This document shows, in pieces, positions 63,267-64,000 of a stretch of 64,000 nucleotides of DNA; position 1 is the first letter of the stretch, and each line of letters opens with the position of its first letter. The notes below the pieces were generated by a model. That model did not search any database, was not told where the DNA came from, and saw only the letters and a list, made by a program, of their open reading frames with translations. A program made the translations under genes and the position numbers. Where the stretch lies: positions 744,001 to 808,000 of the forward strand of contig NZ_JASISV010000001.1 in the NCBI RefSeq assembly GCF_030063305.1, given 5' to 3'. The stretch comes from Salinibacterium sp. G-O1 (GTDB taxonomy: Bacteria; Actinomycetota; Actinomycetes; Actinomycetales; Microbacteriaceae).

Positions 63267-64000
63267 CTAGGCCACCCCCACCCACAGTCCATCCCGCGCT
63301 CGCGTCATCGCGACATACAGTTCTCGCCGATCGAGCTCGCGCTTCTCGAAGTCCGAGGTGTCCACGTTGCCGGTGGCTGCGTCGAGAAGATGTCTTGCTG
63401 TGCGCACGACCAGTACCTGCTTGAACTCCAGACCTTTGGCGCGTTTGATGGTACCCACCTTCACCGCGTCGCTGGATCGTCCGGTGTACTCGAGAAGGTC
63501 GATTGACCGCACCCCTGCGGCGGCGAGGGCCTTCGACATCTCCTGCGCGACCCAGTTGGTTGCGGCCAGTACTCCGATATCTCCGGGGGATGTGCCCGAG
63601 TCGATCAGGTGGCGAACATGCTGCACGACCGAAACGTCGTGGAGTGACCGTGATACGAAGTGGTTAATCGATGGCGTTGCGCCATGACGAACGATTTCAC
63701 CGTGCTTATCGCCAATGGAGCTGGCGCCCTCAATGTCCAGAAATTCATCACCGGCCACGAGGCTCGCTGCGAACTCCACAATCTCGCAGGTGTTGCGGTA
63801 ATTCTTCGTCATGATGACGCCGCGACCAGCGATGGAGACGTTCGCCTCCGCCAGCGTGAACCCACCCGGGTAGATAGTTTGTTGCCCGTCGCCGATGAGA
63901 TTCAGGCCGTCTGGCCGGTCCCCGACAATGGAATGAAGCATCCGGATCATCGCGCATGTTAGATCTTGTGCTTCGTCGATCACGATCGCGCTGTATCCCT
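63267..64000 (-). CDS. UvrD/Rep-like superfamily 1 helicase, C-terminal part (5' end outside window)
   Basis: The frame is open from the window edge to the stop at 63267, so the N-terminus is missing. Visible motifs: Walker B VIDEAQDL, motif III GDGQQTIY, motif IV NYRNTCEIVEF, motif V IKRAKGLEFKQV and motif VI YVAMTRAR. This is the C-terminal half of a UvrD-like helicase. It is on the same strand as the Nudix-helicase pair, 94 bases upstream of the Nudix start. The N-terminus could carry a nuclease (for example NERD) domain, but that cannot be seen here. Confidence 0.88.
   Translation of the reverse strand, partial: GYSAIVIDEAQDLTCAMIRMLHSIVGDRPDGLNLIGDGQQTIYPGGFTLAEANVSIAGRGVIMTKNYRNTCEIVEFAASLVAGDEFLDIEGASSIGDKHGEIVRHGATPSINHFVSRSLHDVSVVQHVRHLIDSGTSPGDIGVLAATNWVAQEMSKALAAAGVRSIDLLEYTGRSSDAVKVGTIKRAKGLEFKQVLVVRTARHLLDAATGNVDTSDFEKRELDRRELYVAMTRARDGLWVGVA

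Overview
The window looks like chromosomal DNA of a high-GC Gram-positive bacterium, most likely an actinomycete of the Microbacteriaceae type; I cannot name the genus. Support: strong G/C third-position bias; a lysC with an internal beta-subunit start next to asd; an ffs RNA gene close to dnaX-recR; LacI and ROK control of many sugar ABC transporters; GTG starts; and many genes whose start codon lies 6-7 nt after a TANNNT -10 box with no ribosome-binding site. No rRNA, CRISPR array, insertion sequence or prophage gene was seen, and no gene-free stretch exceeds 300 bases.

Layout. 1-4909: a PLP aminotransferase (cut by the window edge), a GntR/FadR regulator, an Lrp/AsnC regulator and a lone AceE-like 2-oxoacid dehydrogenase E1, which suggests amino-acid or 2-oxoacid catabolism. 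4946-6275: a DUF305/DUF3105 membrane-anchored pair. 6363-14946 (minus): galactoside cluster with GH36 alpha-galactosidase, GH42 beta-galactosidase, two permeases, a binding protein and a LacI regulator. 15061-17597: cystathionine beta-synthase and a cystathionine gamma-synthase/lyase. 17802-21574: maltose-type MalEFG transporter with a MalF-like P2 loop. 21606-26502: LacI regulator and araDBA for L-arabinose. 26515-32829: an orphan single-domain sugar ATPase and a ROK repressor, divergent from an MmsA-MmsB-ChvE monosaccharide transporter. 32895-37902: xylBA, a CE7 acetyl-xylan esterase and a second ROK regulator. Together 6.3-37.9 kb forms a plant-polysaccharide (galactan, arabinoxylan) utilisation island: deacetylation, uptake and entry of galactose, arabinose and xylose into central metabolism.

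38026-59805 is mostly housekeeping: a drug exporter, PAP2 phosphatase, saccharopine-dehydrogenase-like protein, HerA-like ATPase, tRNA-Ser, SRP RNA, pta-ackA, dnaX-recR, lysC-asd, dodecin, purU, two more MFS exporters, a CPBP protease-family protein, a frameshifted FAD-linked oxidase and small proteins. 59841-64000 (minus) is different in character: a PLD-helicase-DUF3427 protein translationally coupled to a Nudix hydrolase, preceded by the C-terminal part of a UvrD-like helicase. It resembles a defence or DNA-repair island and continues past the window.

Regulation is unusually readable. Promoters with 17-nt spacers and adjoining palindromes precede araD, mmsA, xylA and malE. Two inverted repeats of 17 and 19 bp, one of them inside xylB, have no conventional explanation.
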